This document shows positions 16,476 through 25,050 of a stretch of DNA of 64,000 bases, piece after piece. This DNA comes from Bacteriovoracia bacterium. Its GTDB lineage: Bacteria > Bdellovibrionota > Bacteriovoracia > Bacteriovoracales > Bacteriovoracaceae. Both the position numbers and the translations under genes were made by a program. Under the pieces are notes generated by a model that searched no databases, was not told the DNA's origin, and was given only the letters and a program-made list of their open reading frames with translations. Numbering within the stretch: the first letter of the stretch is position 1; each line of letters starts with the position of its first letter. The DNA is taken from contig JAUIIL010000004.1 in the NCBI GenBank assembly GCA_030431635.1, forward strand, positions 1 to 64,000, read 5' to 3'.

Positions 16476-17165
16476 ATGATTATATTACCCTTTGTTCATT
16501 TACCAAAAGAATTGGTTCTTTTACTAAGAAGTAATTTGGGTAGCTCAGAGAAACAGCATAGAGAGGTAATTGAGTGTATTAATCAAAACCCTGCCCTTTT
16601 AAATCTGTTAGAAAATATCTTTCAAGAATATGATGAATCAAAAAGGCTCTCTATTGTTTTAAGAAAGATTAGCTGGAGTCATTTTAGAGATCAACTGGCC
16701 TCCATTTACATTTATAAAGCTGTTTATGGTCATTACCCTGAGTCTCCACAGCTATCTCTCGTAAATGATATACACAGGTTAGAAGATAAATTAAGTGGAC
16801 ATGGGATTCTGTCTAACTCCAGGGCCTTCTTGTTTGGCTTTTATCTAAAAATGCTCCAAATCCAACTAAGAAAAGAAAACTCTGAACACACACAAAACCT
16901 ACTTGATTTACCAAAGGATATTCTGCGTATTCTTTCATTATCAAAACACAGAACTGAAAAAATTGATCTATTAACACTACTTGTGTGGCATTTTAGTGAG
17001 TTTATAGGTCTTGATCATACGGAATCATTTATAAAATCACGATCCACTTATAATGAACTTTATGATCTTCTTTCTGATGAGCAAAAAAATATTGTATCCA
17101 ATAATTTTCTTTCTTATTGTGCCTCAATAAAAGAAGATGAAATCTTCATTAACGATAGAGTTTGA
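16476..17165 (+). CDS. Hypothetical protein, 229 aa, coupled to the CpaF-like ATPase
   Basis: No family recognised. It is leucine-rich and probably all-helical (for example ELVLLLRSNLGSSEKQHREVIECI and AFLFGFYLKMLQIQLRKE), with no signal peptide or membrane span. AAGGAAAGGAAAA precedes the ATG. Its TGA overlaps the TTG that opens the ATPase frame, so the two are probably translated together. An accessory role to the ATPase is inferred only from this coupling. Confidence 0.65.
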   Translation: MIILPFVHLPKELVLLLRSNLGSSEKQHREVIECINQNPALLNLLENIFQEYDESKRLSIVLRKISWSHFRDQLASIYIYKAVYGHYPESPQLSLVNDIHRLEDKLSGHGILSNSRAFLFGFYLKMLQIQLRKENSEHTQNLLDLPKDILRILSLSKHRTEKIDLLTLLVWHFSEFIGLDHTESFIKSRSTYNELYDLLSDEQKNIVSNNFLSYCASIKEDEIFINDRV

Positions 17166-18232
17166 AGATGAAAATAGATGAACTTGTAGAAAAGAATTCA
17201 GCTTGGAAACTTATTGATGAACTCTCACGTAAGCAAGGGATTACTGAGATAATGATCAACGGAACCAATAATATTTATATTGAAAGAGATGGAGAATTTA
17301 TTAGGTTAAACAGTACTCTGAAAAGAGAAGATATCTATAGTTTTTGCAAAGATGTTGCTCTTTTTAATAAGAAGCCTTATGACAGCCATAGCCCTATTAT
17401 TGATGGAAAACTTCCAGATGGAAGTCGAGTGAATATTATCTCTAGTCTTTACACAACTGGAACTCCAGCTATTACGATTAGAAAGTATCTAAAAAGTATT
17501 CGCACATTCACTCAATCTCCAGGACTTTTTGGATTAAATGATGAAAAATGGTCGATCTTTTTTCAAAATTTAGTAAAAGCAAAGTTTAATATCATCGTTT
17601 CTGGAGGAACAGGAACAGGTAAAACAACTTTTTTAAATCTTCTCATGCAAGAAGTTCCTAAAATGGAGAGAGTTATTACTATTGAAGACACCAGAGAGCT
17701 ACAATTTAATCTCTCAAATGTGATTAGATTGGAGTCTAAGTCTGGAGCGGAGCTTTTAAAAGGGGGGCTTGATACTAGGGCGTTACTTAAAAATACTCTA
17801 AGAATGAGACCAGATAGAATTATTATAGGAGAAGTACGCTCAGAAGAAACGTTTGATCTACTACAGGCCATGAACACTGGACATAATGGAAGTATGACTT
17901 CTCTTCACTCAAGTTCTCCAGCTGATTGTATTACGAGACTAGAGAATTTATTTTTACTGGCGGGATACGACATACCTGTGAGAGCTATCAGGCAACAAAT
18001 TTCATCTGCCATTGATTTTATTATTCAGATTGGAAAAAATAAAGAAGGTGCTCGAGTTGTGACTCAAGTAAGTGAAGTCACAGGTATAGAAGAAGAGAAG
18101 GTTTCTCTTATGGATATAGGTCGCTATGATGAAGATAAAAAAGAGCTTCTTTTCTCTGGTCTTGTTCCGAGTCAAATGAAAAGATTCATTGATATTGGAA
18201 TGGAAGCAAATTTTTTTGATTCTAATTCTTAG
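17162..18232 (+). CDS. cpaF: CpaF/TadA-family secretion ATPase, orphan
   Basis: This AAA-like hexameric ATPase of the type II/IV secretion superfamily powers Flp/Tad pilus assembly in complete loci. The N-terminal domain carries GITEIMINGTNNIYIERDG and the signature DGKLPDGSRVNII. Walker A is GGTGTGKTT at residues 148-156; the Asp box is ITIEDTRELQ; Walker B is RMRPDRIIIGEVR; the His box is MNTGHNGSMTSLHSSSP. At 356 aa it lacks the long N-terminus of many CpaF proteins. It may start at the TTG at 17162 (overlapping the previous stop) or the ATG at 17168. No other tad/cpa genes lie nearby, so its partner machine must be elsewhere or missing. Confidence 0.9.
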   Translation: MKMKIDELVEKNSAWKLIDELSRKQGITEIMINGTNNIYIERDGEFIRLNSTLKREDIYSFCKDVALFNKKPYDSHSPIIDGKLPDGSRVNIISSLYTTGTPAITIRKYLKSIRTFTQSPGLFGLNDEKWSIFFQNLVKAKFNIIVSGGTGTGKTTFLNLLMQEVPKMERVITIEDTRELQFNLSNVIRLESKSGAELLKGGLDTRALLKNTLRMRPDRIIIGEVRSEETFDLLQAMNTGHNGSMTSLHSSSPADCITRLENLFLLAGYDIPVRAIRQQISSAIDFIIQIGKNKEGARVVTQVSEVTGIEEEKVSLMDIGRYDEDKKELLFSGLVPSQMKRFIDIGMEANFFDSNS

Positions 18233-18569
18233 TCTTTTTTAACTTTTTAAAATAAAAAAAACAGTCAAGGATGGTCGTCAAAAGCATAACCATTAACATC
18301 ACGCTCATGAGAATTTCAACATTTTTTTTGATAAGAAAAAGAGGGGAGAAAAAATAAGCGTAAAAAGCAAATGTAACAAGGCTTAATCCTGTTAAAACAC
18401 AATTTCTTCCAAAGCGCTTATTAAGTTCAAACCAAAGCTTTCTAGAGCCTTCAAACTTCTTTCCTCCTAGGCCAAAATAGGGGTTTTGGCGAACCCAACC
18501 AAGATAAAAAGGAAGCCCAATCAAAACAATAATAGCAGAAACGAGCCCGATGAAATCAAAAGTTTCCAT
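18222..18569 (-). CDS. Small membrane protein, SdpI-like
   Basis: This 115-aa protein has three hydrophobic segments (about residues 7-25, 58-76 and 84-105). The loop NPYFGLGGKKFEGSRKLWFELNKRFGR resembles the 'G.RT..T..se..W...n...G' loop of SdpI/YhfL-type membrane proteins, some of which give immunity to killing factors. The match is limited to this loop and immunity is not implied. It follows hemE in the same direction after a 33-bp gap and overlaps the convergent CpaF gene by 11 bp. Confidence 0.55.
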   Translation of the reverse strand: METFDFIGLVSAIIVLIGLPFYLGWVRQNPYFGLGGKKFEGSRKLWFELNKRFGRNCVLTGLSLVTFAFYAYFFSPLFLIKKNVEILMSVMLMVMLLTTILDCFFYFKKLKKTKN

Positions 18570-18602
18570 AAGCTAAATTAAATCATAAATCCCGATAGGG
18601 GT

Positions 18603-19646
18603 CTAGTACGTAAGGTTTTCGTGAACCCATTGAACTGTTTTTCTCACATTTTCTTCGGGGGTTTCTATTGTCACTCCGTGTCCTAGACCAAAGATATGTC
18701 TTGAAAAATCAAAATTGTTTTTAATGAGGTGCTCTTTATACTCTTCAAGATTGGCCTTGAGATTCTCCCAAGGAAGATGAAGCCAAATAGGATCGATATT
18801 TCCTTGAATATATTTATCTCTAGGGAGAAGCTTTTGAGTGTGAGCAATATCATGCCGCCAATCAACTCCAAAAACATCAATACGGCTTTCAAAAAGTGGT
18901 TCAAGATAATGAGGGTGAGTAAACTTTGAATAATAGATAATTTTTTTCTCTGGATAAGAGTTTTTAAAAGCATCAACCATTTTTAGAATATAGGGCGTAA
19001 TATAGCGTTGATAATCAAAGGAGCTGAGTTCTCCTGCCGCTGTATCAAATAAGCAAATGGCCTGAGCCCCTCCTTCAGCTTGAATGAGCATTTCAGAAAT
19101 AACATCTGGAAGAAGTTTTTGCATGAAAGCATCAAACCTTCCATCATATAATCCTTTCTTGGAGCTTACAAGATTACCTTTATGAGCTCCTTCAGCTGCA
19201 TAAGTATAGAGAGTAAAAGGAGCTCCTACAAAACCCAGGAGAGTCACATCTTTAGGAAGAGATTGCTTTAATAAAGAGCAGGCTTCTTTTTGAAATGAGT
19301 AAAACTCAGTTGAAGGTTTGAGCATTTTAAGTTGTTCGATACTTTCTTGAGAATCAATATACCTCTCAAGAGTAGGAGGGCCACTATGATAAGAAAGCCC
19401 TAGCCCCAGGTTTTCCAAAGGAAAAAGGAGGTCTGAGAATAAAATGGCCGCATCAAAATGAAAATCTTCAATAGGGCCCAAAGTCACCTGGCAAGCAAGT
19501 TCAGGGCTTTTACACATACTCATAAAATCAGAATTCTTTTTAATGTTTTGGTAGTGTTGATGATAGCGACCAGCTTGTCTCATAAACCAAACAGGGACTC
19601 TGGTTTTATTGTTAATGCTTTTTCTTTGAGAAAAAATATCGTTCAT
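18603..19646 (-). CDS. hemE: Uroporphyrinogen III decarboxylase
   Basis: This enzyme decarboxylates the four acetate side chains of uroporphyrinogen III to give coproporphyrinogen III, in the cytoplasm. The 347-aa length is normal. Signatures are RVPVWFMRQAGRYHQHYQ near residue 17 (substrate-binding Arg), FSDLLFPLENLGLGLSY with the conserved Asp, GFVGAPFTLYTYAAEG, and the C-terminal FGLGHGVTIETPEENV. It is the last heme gene of the operon and starts 4 bp inside the response-regulator gene. Confidence 0.97.
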   Translation of the reverse strand: MNDIFSQRKSINNKTRVPVWFMRQAGRYHQHYQNIKKNSDFMSMCKSPELACQVTLGPIEDFHFDAAILFSDLLFPLENLGLGLSYHSGPPTLERYIDSQESIEQLKMLKPSTEFYSFQKEACSLLKQSLPKDVTLLGFVGAPFTLYTYAAEGAHKGNLVSSKKGLYDGRFDAFMQKLLPDVISEMLIQAEGGAQAICLFDTAAGELSSFDYQRYITPYILKMVDAFKNSYPEKKIIYYSKFTHPHYLEPLFESRIDVFGVDWRHDIAHTQKLLPRDKYIQGNIDPIWLHLPWENLKANLEEYKEHLIKNNFDFSRHIFGLGHGVTIETPEENVRKTVQWVHENLTY

Positions 19647-20341
19647 ACAGATTGCCTCACTTCTAGTTTATAACCAATCCCTCTTACAGAGGAAATTGTC
19701 ATATGTTTTTGCGGGTCGGTTTCAGCCCACTTTCTTAGTTTTACAATATAGTTATCAACAGTTCGACTAGAGGGGAAAGAGTCCTGCCCCCAAATTTGGT
19801 CAATAATTTTATCTCTACTCACAACTTCAGATTGAGCATCAATCAAAAGTTTTAAAATCCCACACTCTTTTTGCGAAAGAGAAATGATTTTTCCGTTCGC
19901 ATCTTGAACTTCAAAGCGTTTAGGCCAAGCTTTAAGAGGGCCAAAGCTGTACTCATCCTCTGTTGTTTGAGTGTACTGCATAATTCTCTCTAGTCTTAGA
20001 GTGAGCTCTTTTAAAGCAAAAGGTTTCGTAATGTAGTCCTCGGCCCCGAGTTCTAAACCAGAAAGTTTGACTTCCGGATCGTTTAAAGCAGATAAAAATA
20101 ATAAAACAAAGTCTTTTCTCTTTTCTCTTAAGTTCTTTGCTAGCTCAATCCCATTGCCATCAGGTAGTCCAATATCCATGAGAACGACTTGAGGGTGAAA
20201 TTGTTGAAAAATACTTTTGGCTTGGTACATGGATTCAGCAAGTTTGCAGTCATGTCCCTTATCAACAAGAAACTCTTGAAGAGTTTGTCCTAAACTAGGT
20301 TCATCTTCGACAATAAGAATTTTATTTTTAGCTATTTTCAT
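19643..20341 (-). CDS. OmpR-family response regulator in the heme operon
   Basis: This 232-aa regulator has a receiver domain at residues 6-120, acidic pocket EDE, phospho-acceptor Asp56 in VVLMDIGLPDG, and the conserved Lys in AEDYITKPF. A winged-helix OmpR-type DNA-binding domain fills residues about 135-230 (LSQKECGILKLLI, VDNYIVKLRKW, ISSVRGIGYKLE). It overlaps the histidine kinase upstream by 14 bp and hemE downstream by 4 bp, so it is made together with heme enzymes. Its target genes are unknown; control of the same operon is the obvious guess. Confidence 0.93.
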   Translation of the reverse strand: MKIAKNKILIVEDEPSLGQTLQEFLVDKGHDCKLAESMYQAKSIFQQFHPQVVLMDIGLPDGNGIELAKNLREKRKDFVLLFLSALNDPEVKLSGLELGAEDYITKPFALKELTLRLERIMQYTQTTEDEYSFGPLKAWPKRFEVQDANGKIISLSQKECGILKLLIDAQSEVVSRDKIIDQIWGQDSFPSSRTVDNYIVKLRKWAETDPQKHMTISSVRGIGYKLEVRQSV

Positions 20342-21248
20342 ATCTCTTAAAAATCATTTTAAAAATAAGCCTTTTCTGGCTTAGTTCATCGTTTATAAGC
20401 AAAAAATGAAGGGCTCCATGCATTTTCTTCATTAATTTTTGACTTAAGTATAAACCAATTCCTGTCCCTTTACCTGTTCCTGATTTATAAAAAAGATGTC
20501 CTAGTTTCTGAGGATCTCCACTAAACTCTTTTCCTCCATCATCATAATGAAGTTCAATTTTATTTTGTTTTTGAATAAGCTTGATTTTAATTGTGGCCTC
20601 TGGAGAGTTATGGCGTTTTGTATTTTCAAAGAAGTTTCGTAAAATAACTTCCAGGGCATTCTCTTCCGCAAGAACAATTGGTTGGGCCCCTTGGGTTGAG
20701 AGCTCAATTTTTCCTTGGAAATGGTAAGTTTGAGCAAATTTTTTGATAAAACGTTCCATATCAATAGAGCGCAAAATAAGGTTACCATCTCTTTCTAAAC
20801 GGGCGAGCTGTAAACTTTTTTCTAGTTCCCCTTCTAATCTTTGGGTTCCTTCAATTAGGCGAGTTGTTAGCTGAGAGAGCCTTTCATTATCTTGAGCGAT
20901 ATCGGAAATCACTTCAGCTTGTAAGCGGATACTGGCCAGAGGCGTTTTTAGTTCATGAGTAAGAGAGGCAAAAAAGGTTTGAATAGATTTGGCCTTTCTA
21001 ATATCTTTTAAATAAAAATATAACAGAAGAGAACTTACAACCAAGATTAAAAGAAAAAAAGTAAGTCCTTCGTACTTAACGAGGTTCACAAATTCCATTC
21101 CCCCTAAAGGGTGAGGGGCATTAATCTGTTTAAGAGTTTTTCCTAGTTGTAAAACAAGATAAAGCCACCAAACTCCTAAACCAAGGATAAGGGAGATTAA
21201 TAATGCGGTCAGAGCAAATATCCACTTGCTTGTTTTATTTAGCTCCAT
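20328..21248 (-). CDS. Sensor histidine kinase in the heme operon
   Basis: This 306-aa inner-membrane kinase has two transmembrane helices (about residues 9-34 and 60-80) flanking a periplasmic loop of only about 25 residues, so it has no real extracellular sensor domain. The phospho-acceptor is His98 in FFASLTHELKTPLASIRLQ. The ATPase has an N box (LRNFFENTKRHNSP) and a G box (GTGKGTGIGLYLSQKLM). No HAMP or PAS domain is evident. It overlaps hemL by 10 bp and its cognate regulator by 14 bp. A short loop suggests sensing in the membrane or through a partner. Confidence 0.92.
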   Translation of the reverse strand: MELNKTSKWIFALTALLISLILGLGVWWLYLVLQLGKTLKQINAPHPLGGMEFVNLVKYEGLTFFLLILVVSSLLLYFYLKDIRKAKSIQTFFASLTHELKTPLASIRLQAEVISDIAQDNERLSQLTTRLIEGTQRLEGELEKSLQLARLERDGNLILRSIDMERFIKKFAQTYHFQGKIELSTQGAQPIVLAEENALEVILRNFFENTKRHNSPEATIKIKLIQKQNKIELHYDDGGKEFSGDPQKLGHLFYKSGTGKGTGIGLYLSQKLMKKMHGALHFLLINDELSQKRLIFKMIFKRYENS

Positions 21249-22498
21249 AGCCTCTTTTCAAACTCCTGCACAACCTCATCGTCATGGGCCGCACTCACGA
21301 AACTAATTTCATAAGCATTAGGGGAGAGATAAATTCCTTTCTCAAGTAAAATTTCAAAAAGCTTAGAGAAACGTTGGCCAATGTGCTCAGGTATCTCTTG
21401 CTCAGACTTTAGTTTTTTTGTAGCAGGAACTTGCCAAAACAAAGAAGCTTTTTGAAGAATTTGATAATCCTCAAAACCATTTTCATTTAACCATTTTTGG
21501 AAAATCGTTGTTATTTTTTTTGTTTGAGTTTCAAGCTGAGAGTAAAAATCCTCTGTTAGTAATTTTACGTTGGCAAGACCCGCGGCCATTGCAACAGGGT
21601 TCGCACTTAAAGTTCCTGCTTGGTAAACTCCTCCAACAGGAGCGAGCATTTGCATAATTTCTTTTCTGGCCGCAACAGCTCCAACAGGCATGCCTCCTCC
21701 TATGACTTTTCCATAGGTCACAATATCTGGAGTAATTCCTAAGTACTCACTCATACCACCAAAGCCTATTCTAAATCCCGAAATGACTTCATCAAAAAGT
21801 AGTAGGCTTTCATGTTTTTTGGTTATGTCTCTGAGGAATTGAAGAAATTCTTTGTCTTGTTCAAGTAAACCATTATTGGCCGGTAGAGGTTCAATACCAA
21901 CAAGAGCAATATCATCTCCAAATTCAGCGAAAATTTTCTCGACCGCCTCTTTATCATTGAGCTGGCACGTAAGAGTCTCACTTGTCGTTTGTTCTGTAAC
22001 TCCTAAAGAAGAAGCCGCAGTGACTCCGGCCAAGCCTGAACCTGCTTTAATGAGTAAAGAATCTAAGTGGCCATGATAACAACCCACAAACTTAAGAACT
22101 TTACTCTTACCTGTAAATCCTCGAGCAAGTCTTACTGCTGTCATGACAGCTTCTGTTCCAGAATTAAGGAAGCGGATCTGATCGATAAAAGAAATTCGAG
22201 AGCAAATATACTCAGCGAGCTCTAGGGAGTAGGGTTCACAAGCTCCGTAGCTCCATCCATTTTCAACAGCTTCTTTAATGGCCTTCTCAACTTGAGGAGA
22301 ACGGTGTCCATGAATAAGTGGCCCAAAGCTCATACAAAAATCGATATAATTTTTTCCATCGACATCATACAGGTAAGCCCCATTGGCCCTTTTTATAAAG
22401 CGTGGTGTTGTGTGAAGCCCTTTAAAGCTTCTGACGGGAGAGTGAACCCCTCCTGGTACAAACTGGAGAGATTTTTCAAAAAGTTGTTCCGAGTTCAT
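21239..22498 (-). CDS. hemL: Glutamate-1-semialdehyde 2,1-aminomutase
   Basis: This PLP enzyme converts glutamate-1-semialdehyde to 5-aminolevulinate, the second step of the C5 pathway. The 419-aa length is normal. It has FVPGGVHSPVRSFKG at the N-terminus (canonical PGGVNSPVRAF), NSGTEAVMTAVRLARGFTGK, LLFDEVISGFRIG, and the PLP-lysine loop TYGKVIGGGMPVGAVA. It lies 5 bp downstream of hemC in the heme operon and together with hemA confirms C5-type ALA synthesis. Confidence 0.97.
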   Translation of the reverse strand: MNSEQLFEKSLQFVPGGVHSPVRSFKGLHTTPRFIKRANGAYLYDVDGKNYIDFCMSFGPLIHGHRSPQVEKAIKEAVENGWSYGACEPYSLELAEYICSRISFIDQIRFLNSGTEAVMTAVRLARGFTGKSKVLKFVGCYHGHLDSLLIKAGSGLAGVTAASSLGVTEQTTSETLTCQLNDKEAVEKIFAEFGDDIALVGIEPLPANNGLLEQDKEFLQFLRDITKKHESLLLFDEVISGFRIGFGGMSEYLGITPDIVTYGKVIGGGMPVGAVAARKEIMQMLAPVGGVYQAGTLSANPVAMAAGLANVKLLTEDFYSQLETQTKKITTIFQKWLNENGFEDYQILQKASLFWQVPATKKLKSEQEIPEHIGQRFSKLFEILLEKGIYLSPNAYEISFVSAAHDDEVVQEFEKRLWS

Positions 22499-22503
22499 AA
22501 GAC

Positions 22504-24057
22504 CTACTTAAAAAGTGATTGCCAGTAAACCATATCTACAATTGGTATTACTTCTATCTTATTCTGAACAAATTGTTCAAGAGTTTTTCCTGCGCCACAA
22601 CAGTGGATAACCCCTTCTAAATCCTTGATATGAGATTGATAGAGAGAATATTGGTAAAAACTCGTCCAGAAAAACACTTTAACCTGAGAGAGTTTTTGAA
22701 GAAATTCCTCTGAAGCACTGCCTACAACTCGTTGGTAGGACTCAATAATTTCTCCCACATCACTTTGAGAGTCTTTATGAGAGAGGACATTCCATTTCTT
22801 TTTTTGAAAGAAGAGATCAAGAAGAGAGCTCTGTTTAAAGTCAAGAATCTGTTGATGCCCGAATGAATCACTACTGCCGTTAACCCATATTTTTTTCTTT
22901 GCTAGGGTCTTCCATGTTTTATTTCCTGAGCTAAAAGTATAACCACTCGGATTATCGTAATTCTCGCAACTATAGGTAGAAGTCACAAATGAGCAGATTC
23001 CTTTCTCAAGCTTAAAAGAAAGAGCTTTCTTGTGAAGGAGCTCATCATAAACAAAGTTTTTCTTGTTTTGCATCTTTTGAGCACTCAGACCAATGAAAAC
23101 ATTTTGCTGAGAGATATGTTGAAACATGTCCTCTAGTTTTTGATGAGTGAGATAGCGTTTTTGAATCTTATTTTCCTCATGCTCTCCCTTAAGACAAATA
23201 AAATGCTCTTTTTGAAATTTTTTAGCATGAATCCCTACAGCAAGGTGACACCCACCTCCAAAGGATTGAAACAGCTCTCTTTCAATCTGAACGGTCTCTG
23301 CGGTTTCAGCATCGTGGATATGACTCAAAATCTGAATAAGTTCTTGGTTTGATTCTAAACACTCGATACCTAGTGCTCCTTGAGAAGCAGCTGAAGGGAA
23401 CTGACTTTGGGGGAGAATCATAAAATTGAGTCCCTTAAGTAGCTCTTTCAATTTTGCTTTTGATTCATTTAGCTGGCATAGCCTTTCAAGACCAGCAAAA
23501 GCCAGAACAATGGCGTGGTATTTATCGTCTTGCAATTTTTGAATACGAGTATTAACGTTCCCTCTGAGCATTTCACATCGAACACTTAGTTTTTCATTCG
23601 CTGGTAGGTAGTCTTTGAGAGAGGATTCAATGTTCGTGATTCTACGTGGAGAGCTTGTTCCTACCACAAAATCTTCAAGCTCATTAAACTTCTCAATCGT
23701 TTTCTCTTTAATAAGAAGGATGTCATGGGAGAAGCTTCGCTGAGTAATAGCAGCGAGAGTGATACCTTGAGGCCTTATACTACCTAAGTCTTTGTAAGAA
23801 TGGATAACAAGATCGATTTCTTTTTTTAAAAGAGCTTCATCAAGTTCCTTGGTAAAAAAATCTTTGCCATCATATTGCCATAAAGGTTTATCTGTTTGGA
23901 CATCACCTTGAGTCTTGATTGTCTTGATGGTGAAACTTTTGCCTGTTTTTTGCTCAAGCAAATTCTTCGTTATTGTAGACTGGGTTACAGCAAGAAGACT
24001 TCCTCTGGTACCGATAATGTAATCAGCTTGAGGCAAGTTGGAGTCCTTTAATTTCAA
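22504..24057 (-). CDS. hemC: Hydroxymethylbilane synthase with diverged HemD-like C-terminal domain
   Basis: The first 300 residues are porphobilinogen deaminase: IIGTRGSLLAVTQS at residue 14, catalytic Asp90 in VIHSYKDLGS, VGTSSPRR, and the dipyrromethane-cofactor Cys270 in SFGGGCHLAVG. Normal HemC has about 310 residues; this protein has 517. The extra part (about 350-517) has an uroporphyrinogen III synthase look: the segment VVGSASEEFLQKL, then FFWTSFYQYSLY and a closing HCCGAGKTLEQFVQNKIEVIPI, which parallels the HemD 'vGp.Ta.al...G..v.vvp' end. No separate hemD is seen in the operon. The start overlaps hemA by 35 bp; an internal TTG start would cut this to about 14 bp. Confidence 0.9.
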   Translation of the reverse strand: MKLKDSNLPQADYIIGTRGSLLAVTQSTITKNLLEQKTGKSFTIKTIKTQGDVQTDKPLWQYDGKDFFTKELDEALLKKEIDLVIHSYKDLGSIRPQGITLAAITQRSFSHDILLIKEKTIEKFNELEDFVVGTSSPRRITNIESSLKDYLPANEKLSVRCEMLRGNVNTRIQKLQDDKYHAIVLAFAGLERLCQLNESKAKLKELLKGLNFMILPQSQFPSAASQGALGIECLESNQELIQILSHIHDAETAETVQIERELFQSFGGGCHLAVGIHAKKFQKEHFICLKGEHEENKIQKRYLTHQKLEDMFQHISQQNVFIGLSAQKMQNKKNFVYDELLHKKALSFKLEKGICSFVTSTYSCENYDNPSGYTFSSGNKTWKTLAKKKIWVNGSSDSFGHQQILDFKQSSLLDLFFQKKKWNVLSHKDSQSDVGEIIESYQRVVGSASEEFLQKLSQVKVFFWTSFYQYSLYQSHIKDLEGVIHCCGAGKTLEQFVQNKIEVIPIVDMVYWQSLFK

Positions 24058-24940
24058 TTTTCTTAAGAAGTGAAGAGCGCTTTTCTACAATCGAATCAAT
24101 GGCCTCTGTTGCCTTCTTGATTTTACTTCTCTTGTCTTTTTCATGAACAGCACCTTCATCAAAAATATTTTCAAGGCGATAAAGGCCATCTTCTTGAGAA
24201 AGAGAAGAATGAACTACGGAAGGAGAACCTAAATCAATAAAAGCTTTATGCTCTTTGTTATTTGAACTCCATTTGGTAAAAAAATCAGGTTGAAATAATT
24301 GAATATTGGCCCCAATGGTATTAGCGATATGAGAAAATTTGGCGTAAAGATCAAAATGCATCCAAGGGAGAGACTCAAGCGAGTGGGTCTCACATAACTC
24401 TCTCACTCTTTGAGTGTTTCTGGCGCTGATATAAATAGGACATTTCTTTTTGAGTTGATTAATAAGATCTTCGGCCAAGTTACCAGAGCCAATAATGAGC
24501 ACACAATCAGCCTTGTGCTGTTGTATGAGAATTTTGCGAGTAATTGATGAGTATGTTTTTTGAGAAATTCCAATTAAGTAGCGGCTTCTAATTTCTTTCG
24601 AGTCTTTGAAGAGTTTTTCTAAGACCCTCATCAATCGAGAGTTTCTTTGATTTTTTTCAATATAGTCTTTATAAGCACATTTAAATTGGGAGACGATTTC
24701 ATTTTCTCCCAAGAGTTTACTTTTAAGACCACAGATTGTTTCAAGCAGGAAACAATAAGCGTTCTCTCCTCTGTGAGATTCGTACTTATGCTTAAGTTGA
24801 ATATTCTCGAATGGATCACAATCATAACTTAAAACGAGTGTTCTCTGGCAGGTTTTGAGAACAAAACTCTGAGAGAGTTCACATTGACCTAAGAATTCAA
24901 AGTCATTTGAAAAATTGTAGAGATGCAGTTTGTCTAACAT
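24023..24940 (-). CDS. hemA: Glutamyl-tRNA reductase, short form
   Basis: This NADPH-dependent enzyme reduces glutamyl-tRNA to glutamate-1-semialdehyde. The catalytic cysteine is Cys31 in LKTCQRT (canonical STCNRTE), and GLKSKLLGENEIVSQFKCAY matches the GLDSmvlGE.qIlgQvK.Ay core. A Rossmann-type segment CVLIIGSGNLAEDLI follows. At 305 aa it is well below the usual 410-430: the N-terminal 'NHKTAP..vRE' part is reduced and the C-terminal dimerisation helices are cut to about 45 residues. The ORF is intact, has a matching operon and overlaps hemC by 35 bp, so it is more likely a streamlined enzyme than a pseudogene. No Shine-Dalgarno site. Confidence 0.88.
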   Translation of the reverse strand: MLDKLHLYNFSNDFEFLGQCELSQSFVLKTCQRTLVLSYDCDPFENIQLKHKYESHRGENAYCFLLETICGLKSKLLGENEIVSQFKCAYKDYIEKNQRNSRLMRVLEKLFKDSKEIRSRYLIGISQKTYSSITRKILIQQHKADCVLIIGSGNLAEDLINQLKKKCPIYISARNTQRVRELCETHSLESLPWMHFDLYAKFSHIANTIGANIQLFQPDFFTKWSSNNKEHKAFIDLGSPSVVHSSLSQEDGLYRLENIFDEGAVHEKDKRSKIKKATEAIDSIVEKRSSLLKKIEIKGLQLASS

Positions 24941-24948
24941 TTGTTGTT

Positions 24949-24954
24949 ATTTTA
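24949..24954 (-). promoter_or_regulatory. Candidate -10 box of the heme operon, leaderless start
   Basis: On the minus strand TAAAAT ends 8 nt before the hemA ATG, and no ribosome-binding site is present. A transcript beginning at the usual distance would start within one or two bases of the start codon. No clear -35 hexamer at 16-18 bp. Confidence 0.35.
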
Positions 24955-25021
24955 AGCACAAGTTCTTGAAAAAGTGTCATAAAAATGTAGAAAAACCTAA
25001 ATTCTTCTTAAGAACCCTGGA

Positions 25022-25050
25022 TTTCCAAGCACGAGTTTTTCTGTTATGAT
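25022..25050 (+). promoter_or_regulatory. Extended -10 promoter placing the start of transcription at the 25059 ATG
   Basis: TTTCCA at 25022-25027 (4/6), a 17-bp spacer and an extended -10 TG-T-TATGAT ending at 25050. The ATG at 25059 is only 8 nt further and there is no Shine-Dalgarno sequence, so the mRNA would be leaderless or nearly so. Confidence 0.5.

Noticed and set aside
24023-24940. hemA as a frameshifted pseudogene
   Set aside because: The ORF is intact through the catalytic and nucleotide-binding parts and overlaps hemC, and no extra HemA-like frames flank it.
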